Shown here: positions 47,258 through 58,480 of the stretch, in pieces
Layout: each line of letters starts with the position of its first letter
How positions within the stretch are numbered: the first letter of the stretch is position 1
Assembly (NCBI RefSeq): GCF_014839805.1
Contig: NW_023595242.1
Coordinates: 434,001 to 498,000, forward strand
Reading direction: 5' to 3'
DNA: 64,000 bases
Source: Manduca sexta
Taxonomy: Eukaryota > Arthropoda > Insecta > Lepidoptera > Sphingidae
Translations under genes and position numbers: made by a program
The notes under the pieces: generated by a model
The model's database searches: none
What the model saw: the letters and a program-made list of their open reading frames with translations, nothing else
What the model was told of the DNA's origin: nothing

Positions 47258-47800
47258 ATTATTTAGGGATTATTTTATTATATATTAAAGTGGGCACACT
47301 GATAGAATTTCACCATTCACATAGGTCATCTTTACCTTATAATAGCAATTACTTATAGACGAACATGAGCATGTATTACTTAGGGATTATTTTATTATAT
47401 ACCTACTAGCTGACCCGACGGTGTCCTGCAAAGAGAATTATAATGTTGTCCTGTTTTTAATATTATGAATTTGACAAAGATTGACACATTCCGTCAATCG
47501 TTGACAGTTATGTAAAATTAATATTGTTGAAAAGATTTCTTAAATTTTCTAATGTTCCGCTCAACTTCCTTAATTTTTTCTTTCATAATAGACCTTCTCC
47601 TGATAATAATTAATACAACAAAAAAAGAATTACCGAAATTGTTCCACCCGTTCACACGTAATGCGATAACCAAGGGAAATAGAGATTCATTTTTATATAT
47701 ATAGATAGATTACGGTGGGCACACTAATATAATATAACTATTCACCTGATGGGTCATCATTGCCTGTAATAGCAATTACTTATAGGCAAACATGATCACT
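47258..47800. repeat. Local duplications around a retroposon tail
   Basis: A block 'gtattatttagggattattt' is present at 47257 and again at 47372. A longer block ('gtgggcacactgatagaatt' ... 'aatagcaattacttatag') at 47291-47358 recurs at 47717-47785. Between them lies the tail repeat 47403-47706. The arrangement is nested duplication plus insertion. Confidence 0.6.
47403..47706 (+). repeat. Retroposon-like repeat 'ctagctgacccgac ... tatatatag'
   Basis: It starts 'actagctgacccgacggtgt', includes 'gtcaatcgttgacagttatg', 'gaccttctcctgataataat', 'gttccacccgttcacacgta' and 'accaagggaaatagagattc', and ends in 'tttttatatatatagataga'. Related copies are at 60250-60433 and 61349-61755 (the latter interrupted by a MITE). 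Confidence 0.6.
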
Positions 47801-47877
47801 TATTTCACTTATCTTCTCACATGTGAGTTAAAAAATTCGATGGCTATGGTGGTATCTAACATTAGCTAAAATAATAT

Positions 47878-48050
47878 ATAATGGCCACAGTGGCTCACGT
47901 AAGTGTATCGCGTTTCTGGATCAGCCGGGCATTATTATATGGACTGTCAAGGGATAATCATCTGTCGTCAGTCGACATTCTATTGGACCCTACTTCACTT
48001 ACCGTCAGGTGGAGTTGGGTCACTTTACCGTACTTGTATAAAAAAAAATG
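47878..48050 (+). repeat. Retroposon-like repeat (gtcgactg family)
   Basis: 'atggccacagtggctcacgt', 'ttctggatcagccgggcatt', 'ggactgtcaagggataatca', 'cagtcgacattctattggac', 'taccgtcaggtggagttggg', 'tcactttaccgtacttgt', then an A run. The two overlapping open frames at 47881-48154 are inside the repeat. Confidence 0.65.
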
Positions 48051-49617
48051 TTCTTTCATTGTTTAGGTTTTCACATTTTGCCTCAAAGTGTAAAAGCCTT
48101 ATTAAAAAATTCATTTCATCTTTAAGTAGGAGAAGTAGACATTTAATATATTGAACTATTTAATAAACAAAACTTAAGTTTACATTAAAAAGCCTGTTCT
48201 CAGCTAAGCCGAGTTGGTTAATAATCATTATCTGTCATAATATTCTACGACGAGTTATCATTTTAGATGTTGTTGAAATCTTTTTATTTAGGAACGAAGA
48301 TGATTGTTGATTGATAGAATGATAAAGCTGGCTAACTTCAATTCGACAGCATCTTAGCTGATATAATACTTCAGAGCGAAACCGAGTTCCACCTACGGTC
48401 CTCAGTGACAGAACCAAGTTTAAAAAAAAAATTTAGGCCGCCTCAACACGCAACATTTTTATACCTCCTTAAATGGATAATTATTGCGCTGCAACCCATC
48501 ATTTGGAAAAAGGTAGACACTCCTGGAGTCCGTTTAAAACCGGCCTATAATTAAAGGAGCAAGTTATTAAACGAGTTGCAAACACAAAAAGTGATATGGG
48601 TCGTGTTTCGCGTACAGTTCGGAAATTCAATGTGTATTTGAGCATTTTCTTGCATTTCTGTTTCGCTTATTTCGACTTGATTGAGTTACTAGCTGGTTCA
48701 TTAATCTATACTATAACAATAATTCTATGTTGTTTTTGAACGCGCTAATATCAGCAACTACGAAACTGTTTTTTTTTTTTTTCAATAATAGGAAGCTATA
48801 ATTCTTGACTGCTATAGACTGTTTTTGGTCCTTGAAAAACTTTTCACGCGAGCGGAGTTGCAGACAAAAACTAGTATAGTTTATAAGTATTTCACAGTAA
48901 GTAAGAGCCAGAGAGAAACTTTTTCGCCATAATTGGAGCCAATTTACCTTCAATTTAAAAAAAAAAACAAAGATACCATGCTTGTAAGTAAAAAAAACAA
49001 ATATAGTTACATGACTTGCAAAAAGTTTTATCTGTATTTGTATCACAAAGAAATAAATGTCTTGAATTTAAATATGTTAAATTGTGACTCGATTTTAAAG
49101 CTATTTCATATTAAAAAATCCACAACAGAGTCTATAGGTAAGGAAAAAAAAACACTAAATATTAGAATAATCCATCTTCATAATAATACAGGGTAATAAG
49201 TAGGTATACCTAACTAAAAATATAACCAGCGGGAAAATAACGAAATATAAAATTCACTGCCTAAAACTTCAACAGCAATTAAATCTCCAAAACTTGAGCT
49301 AAGGCGAGGCTAGAAAAAAGAAAAGCCCTCGCTTATCTTTAGGTTTGCAGGCCATTTCGCTTACAATCAAGCGGTAGTTTGAAAAAAAATAGCTCCTGAA
49401 CATTGTATCTGTAAACTAATGCTTTTAGGTTCATCTTTAACCACTCATGTTTACTGCGAAGTAATGAGAATTTACGTCCTCTTACTTCTTGAGGACATAC
49501 TTCTCCATTACCACTTGAAAAAGGACGTATTTACGCCTCTTTTAAAAAAGGAGATTTCGAAATAAAACCGACATTCGACCTCGGTTACGCAAGAACTAGG
49601 AATTGTTGCTAAGTTTT
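48051..49617. other. AT-rich stretch with retroposon scraps
   Basis: A minus-strand tail scrap at about 48830-48880 ('ttttcacgcgagcggagttg') is present. The 111-codon minus frame at 48711-49046 covers it and homopolymers and is not a gene. The plus frame at 48933-49196 is lysine/asparagine-rich background. No exon is supported. Confidence 0.5.
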
Positions 49618-49935
49618 CACAACATATTTAATGATGGTAGTTCTCTCACATGTGAGTCCGCCTGGGTGGGTACCACCACAATGTCTATTTCTGCCGCCAA
49701 GCAGCAGTGTGTAGTTACAGTTGTGTTCGGATTTGAAGGACAATGTAGCCAGTGTAACTACTGGACATAATAAGACTTAACATGTCATGTCTCAGGATGG
49801 CGAGCGCAGTGGAATACCAAACAATACTTTGTATTTCAAGGTGCTGGATGGTGTTTCTAATGTATATGGGCTGCCGTATCGCTTACTATCAGGCGAACCG
49901 TAAGCTATTCTCGTCATTCAACGCAATGAGAAAAA
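49618..49935 (+). repeat. LINE-like 3' tail (cctgccgccaagcag family)
   Basis: 'gtccgcctgggtgggtacca', 'ctatttctgccgccaagcag', 'gtgttcggatttgaaggaca', 'agccagtgtaactactggac', 'ctcaggatggcgagcgcagt', 'tcaaggtgctggatggtgtt', 'tatcaggcgaaccgtaagct', 'ctcgtcattcaac', then an A run. It is the fullest of three copies in the window (24092 minus, 60790 plus). Confidence 0.7.
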
Positions 49936-50485
49936 AACACCATATTGAATGCACACCTTGAAAAAAGCAAATTATTGAGATGAAGGTTGAATACGATCAG
50001 GCAATTTCAAAATCTCTCTCTTCATGTGATCGCTTACTACAACTCTAATTGCTGTAACAACTAAACCGTGATTTGCTATATTCGAATCTCAGTCTTGGTA
50101 ATTAAGGTGTATTTTTATGTGATCACCATGGTAACTACACTACTTTTAAAACAATGTATTGTGTTTGTCATTCAACATTCAAATTATAAAAAGCCAATAT
50201 ATTTACAAGTTTCAAACAAATTTCACGGCGTCGGAACACGCTAAGACAGTCGATAACAAGACAGGCTTCTGTTCTATCTATATTGTTATTTATTTCCTCC
50301 ACTGTCTATGCCACAAAGGACCTATCCACGGAAGCGTGAAATTTAATTTAATGAATTGTTTATTTTGTTATAAAAGAGGCCAATTTGCCGCAACGATGTC
50401 ACGGTCCAGCAGTTTTATTGAAATTATGTTTAATGTTAATGTAATCATTTAATTAATGTAGGATATAAATGTTGGATATGAAAAA
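49936..50485. other. AT-rich non-coding stretch
   Basis: A 97-codon frame at 50159-50452 has no recognisable domain, and its codon use looks like background. I do not call it. Confidence 0.45.
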
Positions 50486-50758
50486 GCGGCAGTAGGCTAG
50501 TTGAGAGTGGAAAGGACTGCCGAGACGAATGCCCACAGGTTCAAAACCCAAGGGTACGCACCTCTGACTTTTCTAAAGTTATATGTGTATTCTTTAGAAT
50601 TATTCCTTGCTTTAAAAGTGATCAAGAACCTACATACTTGAGAAGTTCTAAGGAATTTTGAGAGTATGTAAAGTAAGGCCTAAACCTTCTCAGTAGTACA
50701 GAATGCCCGTGCCCAGCAGTCGGACATATAATACGGGGCTGATATTATAATTATTATA
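50486..50758 (+). repeat. tRNA-derived SINE with internal deletions
   Basis: 'gcggcagtaggctagttgag', 'ggactgccgagacgaatgcc', B-box-like 'aggttcaaaaccc', 'gcacctctgacttttc', a shortened body (the 'ccaatccgcactaggccagcg' block is lost), 'cccgtgcccagcagtcggac' and 'acggggctgatattat'. Confidence 0.8.
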
Positions 50759-51091
50759 CAGAATGTAGGTAATAGTGGATACTTCGTACCCAACTGAGGC
50801 TAAAAACATTTATTGTTTTGGTATTTACTTTTGACATGAGATTTATTTAAATAAAGTAGCAATTATTGTCAAAATAACCCCGAGATTAAAAACTTTTCTA
50901 CTGTTTTATTATATGGTTGAGGAGTTGAACTCGAGAACGCTTTCATCCTCTAGTCATGGAGGATATCGAAATCTGTATCGCATGTCAGACAATTATGTAA
51001 TCTAGTAATATTAGGTACAAACTGACTGTGCATGTCATGTCGCGGACACTTGTAACTTGTCAAGTTTTACTCAATATATAATAATATATAG
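50759..51091. other. Non-coding stretch
   Basis: Nothing was recognised. The last three bases (tag, 51089-51091) match the three bases after the fold-back element that follows. Confidence 0.5.
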
Positions 51092-52227
51092 TAGTCCATT
51101 GAAATGTTACATTTTTTAGGCCTTACCTTGCGTTTTTTAGAGGACGCAATTTTATATTTTTGTAGTGTAGGGGGGGGGTCGGTCTAAAGCTAAAACCAAG
51201 TTTGTGGGGTCGCCACCCTTGTCCCACGGCCGCCATCTTGAAAATAGGGGTTGAAATGGTTTTACGATGTATCTCTTAAACTATTTATCTGACAAAAAAA
51301 ATGTAAAAACACTTTTTGTTGCAAATTAAATTCTCTACAACTTTGGTTTAATAACTTTTGTCGTAGAACTATAAATAAAAAAGTTATAAGCGAAAATGTT
51401 AAGAAATTCAATGTTAAGCAATGTCCATTGCAACGTCATCAGAACGTGTGTTTATAAGGTTCATAATAATCTTTTTTGTACTCATTAATACCCAAATACC
51501 CAAGGGACAATTAGGGAACAAAAGAACATCTGCCTGCTATTATTATTATTATTTCTAACCTCTCTTATTGTAAGAATAGCTGATAATATTGTGTTGAAGT
51601 TGTCGTTCAACTTATATCTTTTAGTTGTGCTACATATTTCTGTACGTGCGAATGTATTTTATTCTGTTTTAATTCTGCAGACGATTTCGAATGATTTTAG
51701 ACACGATATTAACTTTAGTGAAAACTACTTTTTTATTAGCATTTTGACTTTTAAAAGACTTTTAAAAGTCAAAATGCTAATAACATACTAGGACAACTTC
51801 AACACAATATTATCAGCTATTCTTACAATAAGAGGGGTTAGAAATAATAATAATAATAGCAGGCAGATGTTCTTTTGTTCCCTAATGGTCCCTATTTTGA
51901 TTAATGAGTACAAAAAGTATTATGAACCTTATAAACACACGTTCTGATGACGTTGCAATGGACATTGCTTAACATTGAATTTAACATTTTCTTACAACTT
52001 TATAGTTTTACGACAAAGTTACTAAACCAAAGTTGTAGAGAATTTAATTTGCAACAAAAATGTTTATACATTTTTTTGTCAGATAAATAGTTTAAGAGAT
52101 ACATCGTAAAACCATTTCAACGGCCGTGGGGTGGCGACCCAAACTAACTGGCAGACTGACTGTACACTTCAAAAATAAAATTGTGTCCTCTAAAACGCAA
52201 CCCCAAATGTAACTTTTCAATGGACTA
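51092..52227. mobile_element. Fold-back transposon, 1.1 kb, nested palindromes
   Basis: It starts TAGTCCATTGAAATGTTACA and ends, inverted, TGTAACTTTTCAATGGACTA, with TAG directly outside both ends. Long inverted arms (about 51250-51610 and 51785-52125) pair over most of their length: 'gatgtatctcttaaactatt', 'cattgcaacgtcatcagaac', 'atctgcctgctattattatt' and 'aatagctgataatattgtgt' all recur inverted. A perfect 47-bp palindrome sits at 51735-51781. Only the left side has a unique about 125-bp insert (51610-51734). No transposase is visible; the 66-codon frame at 51591-51791 spans the centre and is not credible. A 149-bp internal-deletion form is at 61355-61503. The superfamily is undecided. Confidence 0.75.
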
Positions 52228-52236
52228 TAGGTACTC

Positions 52237-52557
52237 GGCGGCGATAGCCTAGTTGGGTGTGACGGACTGCTAAGATGAATGTCCGCAGGTTCAAATCCCA
52301 AGGGCACACACCTCTGAGTTTTCTAAAAAAATCATGTGTGTATTCTTTGTGAATTTATCGTTCCTTTAACGGTGAAGGAAAACATCGTGAGGAAACCTGC
52401 ACATCTGAAAAGTTCTCTATAGGAATATCGAAGGTGTGTGAAGTCTACCAATCCGCACTAGGCCAGCGTGGTGGACTAATGCCTAATCTCTCTGAGTAGT
52501 AGAGGAGGCCCGTGCTCAGCAGTGGGCAAGTATATAACACAGGGCTGATATTATTAT
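52237..52557 (+). repeat. tRNA-derived SINE, full length
   Basis: 'ggcggcgatagcctagttgg', 'ctgctaagatgaatgtccgc', B-box-like 'aggttcaaatccc', 'gcacacacctctgag', 'ttaacggtgaaggaaaacat', 'cgtgaggaaacctgcacat', 'ccgcactaggccagcgtgg', 'ctctgagtagtagaggaggc', 'cagcagtgggcaagtatata' and 'acagggctgatattatt'. It begins nine bases after the fold-back element. It is very similar to 36188-36508, sharing 'cacatctga' and 'gctcagcagtgggcaag', which marks a subgroup. Confidence 0.9.
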
Positions 52558-55500
52558 ATATAGGTACTCTAGTACTCCTAGCACGAATTTACGCGTTATC
52601 GTATCCTTAACAATAGTTTCGTCTACATTTTGTTCAGAAATTTTAACAGCGCCCTGTGAGAGTATTTGGAACTAAATAGCCAGCACGAACATAAATCGTA
52701 TAACAATAGGAATGTGTATATTATGGTAAACAGCTACACATATCTCATTTTTGACGTATGGTATCGTCTAATTAATAGTAAATAACGCTATCTTACTTGA
52801 TAGGAATACTACATTATAATACATAAATTCCTACTAGGGGTAGGTACTGTATATACAGCGTTTATAAACACACTACTAATACGTCGCGGTACGCTACGTT
52901 TAAAATTGAATTTAGAATTTGAAATTAAACAGCCAACGTTATATTATAATAAAAAGAAATGACAAAAATATATTGTCCTTATTCTAGAATTTGCCACTAG
53001 AGTCACATGTTACGAATTATTTAATTTTTTGCTTTAGTTTTCGTAAAATCATGCGACGTAATTGGCAAGATGTTATAAAAAATCAATAAATGTACTCATA
53101 GAGTACTTATACTTTATCAATCAAACATCTTTTTTTTCCGTACGTATATGTTTACGAATGGAGTACTAACTACTAACATTCTATCATCTAACATTAATAA
53201 AAATAATCATTATAATGCATGATTAAAATATATATGCAATATTGTATCGTTTCGATAACTGACCCATGTACCTACTTTAAAATTAAAAGTAAGATAATCT
53301 ACGCGATACTCAAAGGAAACGTATCTCGTAGCTTACCTAGAAATATAGTGAAACACTATCAATTTTACTTGAACACCGCGCACGTGTCGCCAATGGCATG
53401 TAAAATGGCGTTACACGGGGTGTAACAGATGTGCTCGGCCTTTAAAGTCAACAGAGAGGTTCCACACGTACTAGAGACAGAAAAACTTGTATCCGAACAA
53501 TGAGCAGATAGGTAAAAACTTTCAAATGTTTTGTGTCGGTGCAAGCGAGGAACTTGTTGCGAGTGGAACTTTGGAGTTCTGGCGTTAATGTCTAAGTGCG
53601 GGGTGTACGAATTTACTAACCTTTGATCTAACTTTTTTGAGTTTAACTGTAACTTGGAGTACCAAAGTTACAATGTACTAACACTGTCAGGTTTGTTGGT
53701 TAGTTTTAAAGTGATAGTTAGTCAAGAAACATTGCTTCAAAATCAAGACAATATACATAATATTTATATAACAATTGAATAGCGAGGAAAACAGGTCAAT
53801 CATATGATATTAAATATCCATAAAAGCAGGTCTTCCCAGAACTGTGATAACCCTGCGTGCGATACTGATAATGACCCAAAACACAAATTTTAATCTTTAA
53901 CGTATGACAGTCACGATATACAAAGCGGCGGTTACTACCCAGAATCCTTGCATAAGGAAATTTAGTCTATATCTAAGTAATGCCTATGCATACAGTTTTA
54001 TCGACTAATTAAATTAATTAGGGCTTTTAACACTTATAAAATGCTTTGTGCACGAACGCTTCAATGGATAAGTAGATTTATTGCAATTAATCAAAGCACA
54101 AAATCGTATACACAGACGATATTGCAGCTAGAAAAATATTATAAAACATCAGCAGTAAAAAAATTTTAGCCGTTGCGTATCATTTTATATTTATATTCTA
54201 AAACCGCTAACAATTGTGTAAACGGCTTTCTAAAGAAGCCTCGATATACCCTCTAACTTACTTAAATTGCACCAAAACATTAAAGTAAGAGAGCAAGCGG
54301 TTTGGGACAGTTTGTAAAGGATTTGAGTGCGGTCTCACCGTGGGGTCCGCTTCAAGTTTCTTTTTGATGTGCTTTAAATAAACGAAACATTTTATTTCTT
54401 TTCGGTTATCTGATATATTTACCTAAATCGATTCATACCTACCATGGCGAAGGATTTATAACTCGATTCCTATCAGCTTACCTTTATTGTAGAATCTAAT
54501 TATCATTAAAAAGATTTGCATACCGCATTTATGTATATTAGTACCTATATGTTCTGTCCCTTTCGGTAAATTTCCCTTTCCCCTCTGGTATAGATCTGCT
54601 GCTTGGCAATTTATCCCAGCCTAGGTGCCAGGGCCTGCCGTCCTACTGCGATCCTTCCTTTTCGCCTGGTTTTTTGCATCCTGCACAGTGAGAAGGTTAA
54701 CTCTCATAGTATCTTCCCTCTGATATAGATATCGGCTTAAAAAAAGTTACAATATCTTAAAGGAATGTTATACGCGTTACAGTCGGTTTAAAAGTTTTCT
54801 TTGTTGAGTATATTAATATTAATACGTGTACAATATTATTTCTACTATGGTCCTGATTATATGCGGAAGATTTTATGAAAAGCATCAAATGACTGTAATA
54901 TTGTCGGCATTTTATTGTATGGATCTTACTTAAATTGTCAAACTTAGCAAATTTTTTATTGTTATTAAGACCTCCTTTTCGCTGTCTTTGTTGTAGTTTT
55001 AAACACCGCATTCTTTATCATGTTCTACATAACATACTACACTACAGGCATAGCCTAGTGTGGAATATTTTGTCAAATTGCACTATGTAATTCGGTTTAT
55101 ATGAAAATAAGAATAAAAAATATTTTTACATTTAGTTTCTTCTGATCCTTACACATTCATACGTTCTATCTTGAACTGTAACATACTTCTCAAGCATGTA
55201 AATAATTAAATTCTTAATAAGTATAATTTATAGCCAAACGTCTTCAATTAAGATCTAAAAATTGTATCACATGTTTTATTGTATACATTTTCAGATGTTA
55301 CAAACACACGAAGCGTCGTAAATCAGTCGATTTCGTTTTATATTTTGTACGCTGAAATCACATGTGAAGTCTGGTTAAGACGAATTTTACCGATATAACG
55401 CTCGTATAATTTTATTCGTATAGGGATACTACGTCATCGCACTTTATGAAGTGAAATGCTGGCAGAAAGACGTTTTACAGTTTATAGTGAATAAAGTATC

Positions 55501-55585
55501 GGTTGGGTTTAAAAGATCATATTATTACCTACAGAGAGTTGTATGAATTGTATACAAGTATTTTATTTTAGTAATATTATGGAAG
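52558..55585. other. Long AT-rich stretch without recognised genes
   Basis: No exon with matching splice sites and domain content was found. The frame at 53219-53425 (68 codons) and the minus frame at 54757-55011 (84 codons) lack motifs. A pyrimidine-rich patch at 54550-54730 recalls that at 2450-2540. Confidence 0.5.
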
Positions 55586-55990
55586 ACTAGGTGTTGCTGG
55601 CTTCACCCGCGTGAAAAGCCTTTCCAGTTACAAAAACAGCTTCGCCATCTATTTAAAAATATATAAAAATGTCTGCATTTTCTCACGGGAACAAATTACC
55701 GTAATAAAAATTGCTTAAGTGTTAATTCAGGACATAGTCTACCCATGTGTCAAGTTTCATCTAAATTCATTCCGCATTTTCCGTGTTATTTAACATCCAA
55801 AATATTCACACATTTTCAAATTTCTAATATTAGTTAGATGTTTGAATGTTTGTTAAGAGTAAACGCAGTAAAACAGAAATCGACACACAAACTGAAGCAA
55901 TACGTTATTTTGTATCCCGGATAAGAACACAATGGAACTTATAATCTGGGAAAAGTCTGTTTTGAGAGCGAAGCCGCCTAGCTTCACTTT
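55586..55990. repeat. Two opposed non-LTR tail fragments
   Basis: The plus-strand part (to about 55836) has 'tgctggcttcacccgcgtga', 'catgtgtcaagtttcatcta' and 'aattcattccgcattttccg'. The following part (about 55855-55985) is minus strand: 'agagtaaacgcagtaaaac' to 'agagcgaagccgcctagctt'. The two are head to head or partly overlapping, a remnant of separate insertions. Confidence 0.45.
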
Positions 55991-56050
55991 CATATAATAT
56001 TACTATCAAACACGATTGTACAATATTCTGGTTAATCATGAGAACAATAA

Positions 56051-56099
56051 AAAATCCGTTTAATACGTAGCTTTATTAGCTACGTATTAAGCGGATTTT
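56051..56099. repeat. Hairpin with 22-bp arms
   Basis: AAAATCCGTTTAATACGTAG-CT, a five-base loop, then the inverse with one A/G difference that still allows G-U pairing. There is no T run directly after it, and it is not tied to a gene. Confidence 0.8.
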
Positions 56100-56599
56100 A
56101 TACAAAACTCGTGTTACAAACGTGATATAATTATAAAAATACATTCTTAACGCTACGAGATTAATTGCCAAGACTCAGTCATCTTTGAAGTTGTGTTATT
56201 ATAACACATTAAGTAGATTACTTTATTTCGATTTAATAATAGTGTCTAGACGAGGTAAAGTGGATTTTACGAGCAATGTCTGGAGGAATAAAACTCCCTC
56301 CCGTGGATTGCAGGATTTGCACATTTTGGTTTTGGATTTACATTTTATTCTTCAGTTGATTTTATTTGCGTTTCCGTCCACAGAAAAGTCTCTTTATTTA
56401 AGCTTTTAATATGGGAAATCTTGTGTTTTGTTATAGGAATATGTCCTAATGTATTTATTTATTTGTTGGTGAGAAAAGTGTAATTTATTCTAAAACTGGT
56501 TTTCCAGTTGTAAATGTTCCTGTACTTGAAGTTAAAATACTTCTTTATTTCATCACTATTACTTCGTCTTCTATTATTTTGTCAAGGAATGAGATGGAA
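56100..56599. other. End of contig C, nothing recognised
   Basis: The 74-codon frame at 56185-56409 lacks motifs. The sequence ends at the N run without repeating the start of D, so its true continuation is unknown. Confidence 0.5.
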
Positions 56600-57099
56600 N
56601 NNNNNNNNNNNNNNNNNNNNNNNNNNNNNNNNNNNNNNNNNNNNNNNNNNNNNNNNNNNNNNNNNNNNNNNNNNNNNNNNNNNNNNNNNNNNNNNNNNNN
56701 NNNNNNNNNNNNNNNNNNNNNNNNNNNNNNNNNNNNNNNNNNNNNNNNNNNNNNNNNNNNNNNNNNNNNNNNNNNNNNNNNNNNNNNNNNNNNNNNNNNN
56801 NNNNNNNNNNNNNNNNNNNNNNNNNNNNNNNNNNNNNNNNNNNNNNNNNNNNNNNNNNNNNNNNNNNNNNNNNNNNNNNNNNNNNNNNNNNNNNNNNNNN
56901 NNNNNNNNNNNNNNNNNNNNNNNNNNNNNNNNNNNNNNNNNNNNNNNNNNNNNNNNNNNNNNNNNNNNNNNNNNNNNNNNNNNNNNNNNNNNNNNNNNNN
57001 NNNNNNNNNNNNNNNNNNNNNNNNNNNNNNNNNNNNNNNNNNNNNNNNNNNNNNNNNNNNNNNNNNNNNNNNNNNNNNNNNNNNNNNNNNNNNNNNNNN
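56600..57099. other. Assembly gap, 500 N
   Basis: A placeholder gap. The sequence after it is the continuation of contig A, not obviously of contig C. Confidence 0.99.
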
Positions 57100-57588
57100 C
57101 TTACAGAATACCATTCCACGCACATTTCTCGAAGATAACATGACACGGCCGCGTTACGCGTTTACACTATCATACAGAATAAGGGCCCAGCACTTAGATA
57201 TGTACATATAAACGTTAAAAAAACAATTTTTATTTCAATCCATAGTGATAAGTTCCTGCAATTTTCATTGAGAACTATTTTCCGGAATAAAAAGTATTAC
57301 ATACTTGATTCAGAATACGATCTCTCTAACTATGCAAAATTTCATGCAAATCAATTCAGCAGTTAAAACGTTTGCTGCTAACAAACATCCATGCCTCTAA
57401 GTACGTTTATTATTTGTCAGAATGACATCACCAATCACGGCCGAAGCGTCAGTGTGTAGAATTTACAAATTCGCAATTAATCTGCCACTTAGTAAGGTTA
57501 CTTGGGTCACATTTCTTATCAATGTTTGAATATTCTGATATTAGGGTCATAAAATTATAAACTTAGCGGCTTATGCACCGACGATAGC

Positions 57589-57670
57589 CTAGTTGTGAGT
57601 GGAACGGACTGCCGAGACGAATGTCCGCAGGTTCAAAACCCAAAGACACACACCTCTGATTTTATTTATT
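57589..57670 (+). repeat. tRNA-derived SINE 5' fragment (overlap copy of 4448)
   Basis: It is identical in outline to the fragment at 4448-4532, with the same truncation after 'acacacacctctgat'. Confidence 0.7.
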
Positions 57671-57978
57671 TATAATGATAGTTAGATTCAACATAAATGC
57701 AAGCCGGCAGAAATCGAAGGACTCTTCACCACAGTTTACAAGTATGAGAGAATAATATTATATTTTAAATTTAAATGCACGTCTAATTTATTCAATAAGC
57801 GCAATAAAAATATTTTTGTAGGTAATAAATCTAAAATTACTTTTTATTGCTCAACTTTTTCTACACACTCGTTAAAACTCAATCAAATTAAAAACAATGT
57901 TATCATCGTATCAATTCTGTTTACATAATAAAACGTGTTTTTCTTATTTCATCATCTTTACCTTAACTCTATATTATG

Positions 57979-58284
57979 CAACTTTCCGTATTCCAATTTT
58001 TTTTTATTGTATTTATGATAATATGTTATTATTCCGGTGTGATAAGAAGGCATAAGTTACTAATGAATGACTTGCGCCATACAAAAATAATTGTTAATAT
58101 TATCTCTACCTTCTCAATTAGGTACACTAAATAACAGTTAACCCAAGCCTTAGTTTCCGACAAGAAATTAGGCAATAAAGTCCATTTCTAGAAATAACTG
58201 TACCCAATGATTGCCAGCAATATTTTTTTTTATACTGGCACGGCCAAGTGACTCCACTGTACCTGATGGTAAGTGGAGTGGGGT
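57979..58284. other. 306-bp segment present in contig D, absent in contig A
   Basis: The flanks 'ctctatattatg' and 'ctaatagaatgtcgactaac' are joined directly in A (4837-4868) but separated by 306 bases here. The segment includes the A-rich (here T-rich) 3' end of the retroposon at 58225-58284. Because A keeps the rest of that retroposon without its end, a deletion on the A version is the simpler reading. The junction shares only one base (c). Confidence 0.75.
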
Positions 58285-58480
58285 CTAATAGAATGTCGAC
58301 TAACGAGAGATGATTACCCCTCGACAGTCAACACAATTATGCTGGCCTGTTAGAACCGTACATAAAGAGACTGATCCCGGTTTTCGACACACTTAGGTGG
58401 ACCACTATAGCGGGTTTTAATACCTTGTTTTAACGGTGGACGCTATCCGGGCGGATTTTAAAATATATCCTACCACCGGC
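58225..58480 (-). repeat. Retroposon-like repeat (gtcgactg family), complete 3' end
   Basis: On the minus strand it runs from 'cgcccggatagcgtccaccg' through 'gccagcataattgtgttgac' and 'gtcgacattctattagaccc' to 'ccacttaccatcaggtacag', then 'cttggccgtgccagtataaa' and an A run. Compare 43545-43765. Confidence 0.6.

Noticed and set aside
48711..49046. 111-codon minus-strand open frame as a gene
   Set aside because: It covers homopolymer runs and a retroposon scrap, and the residues mirror AT-rich background (F, K, L, I).
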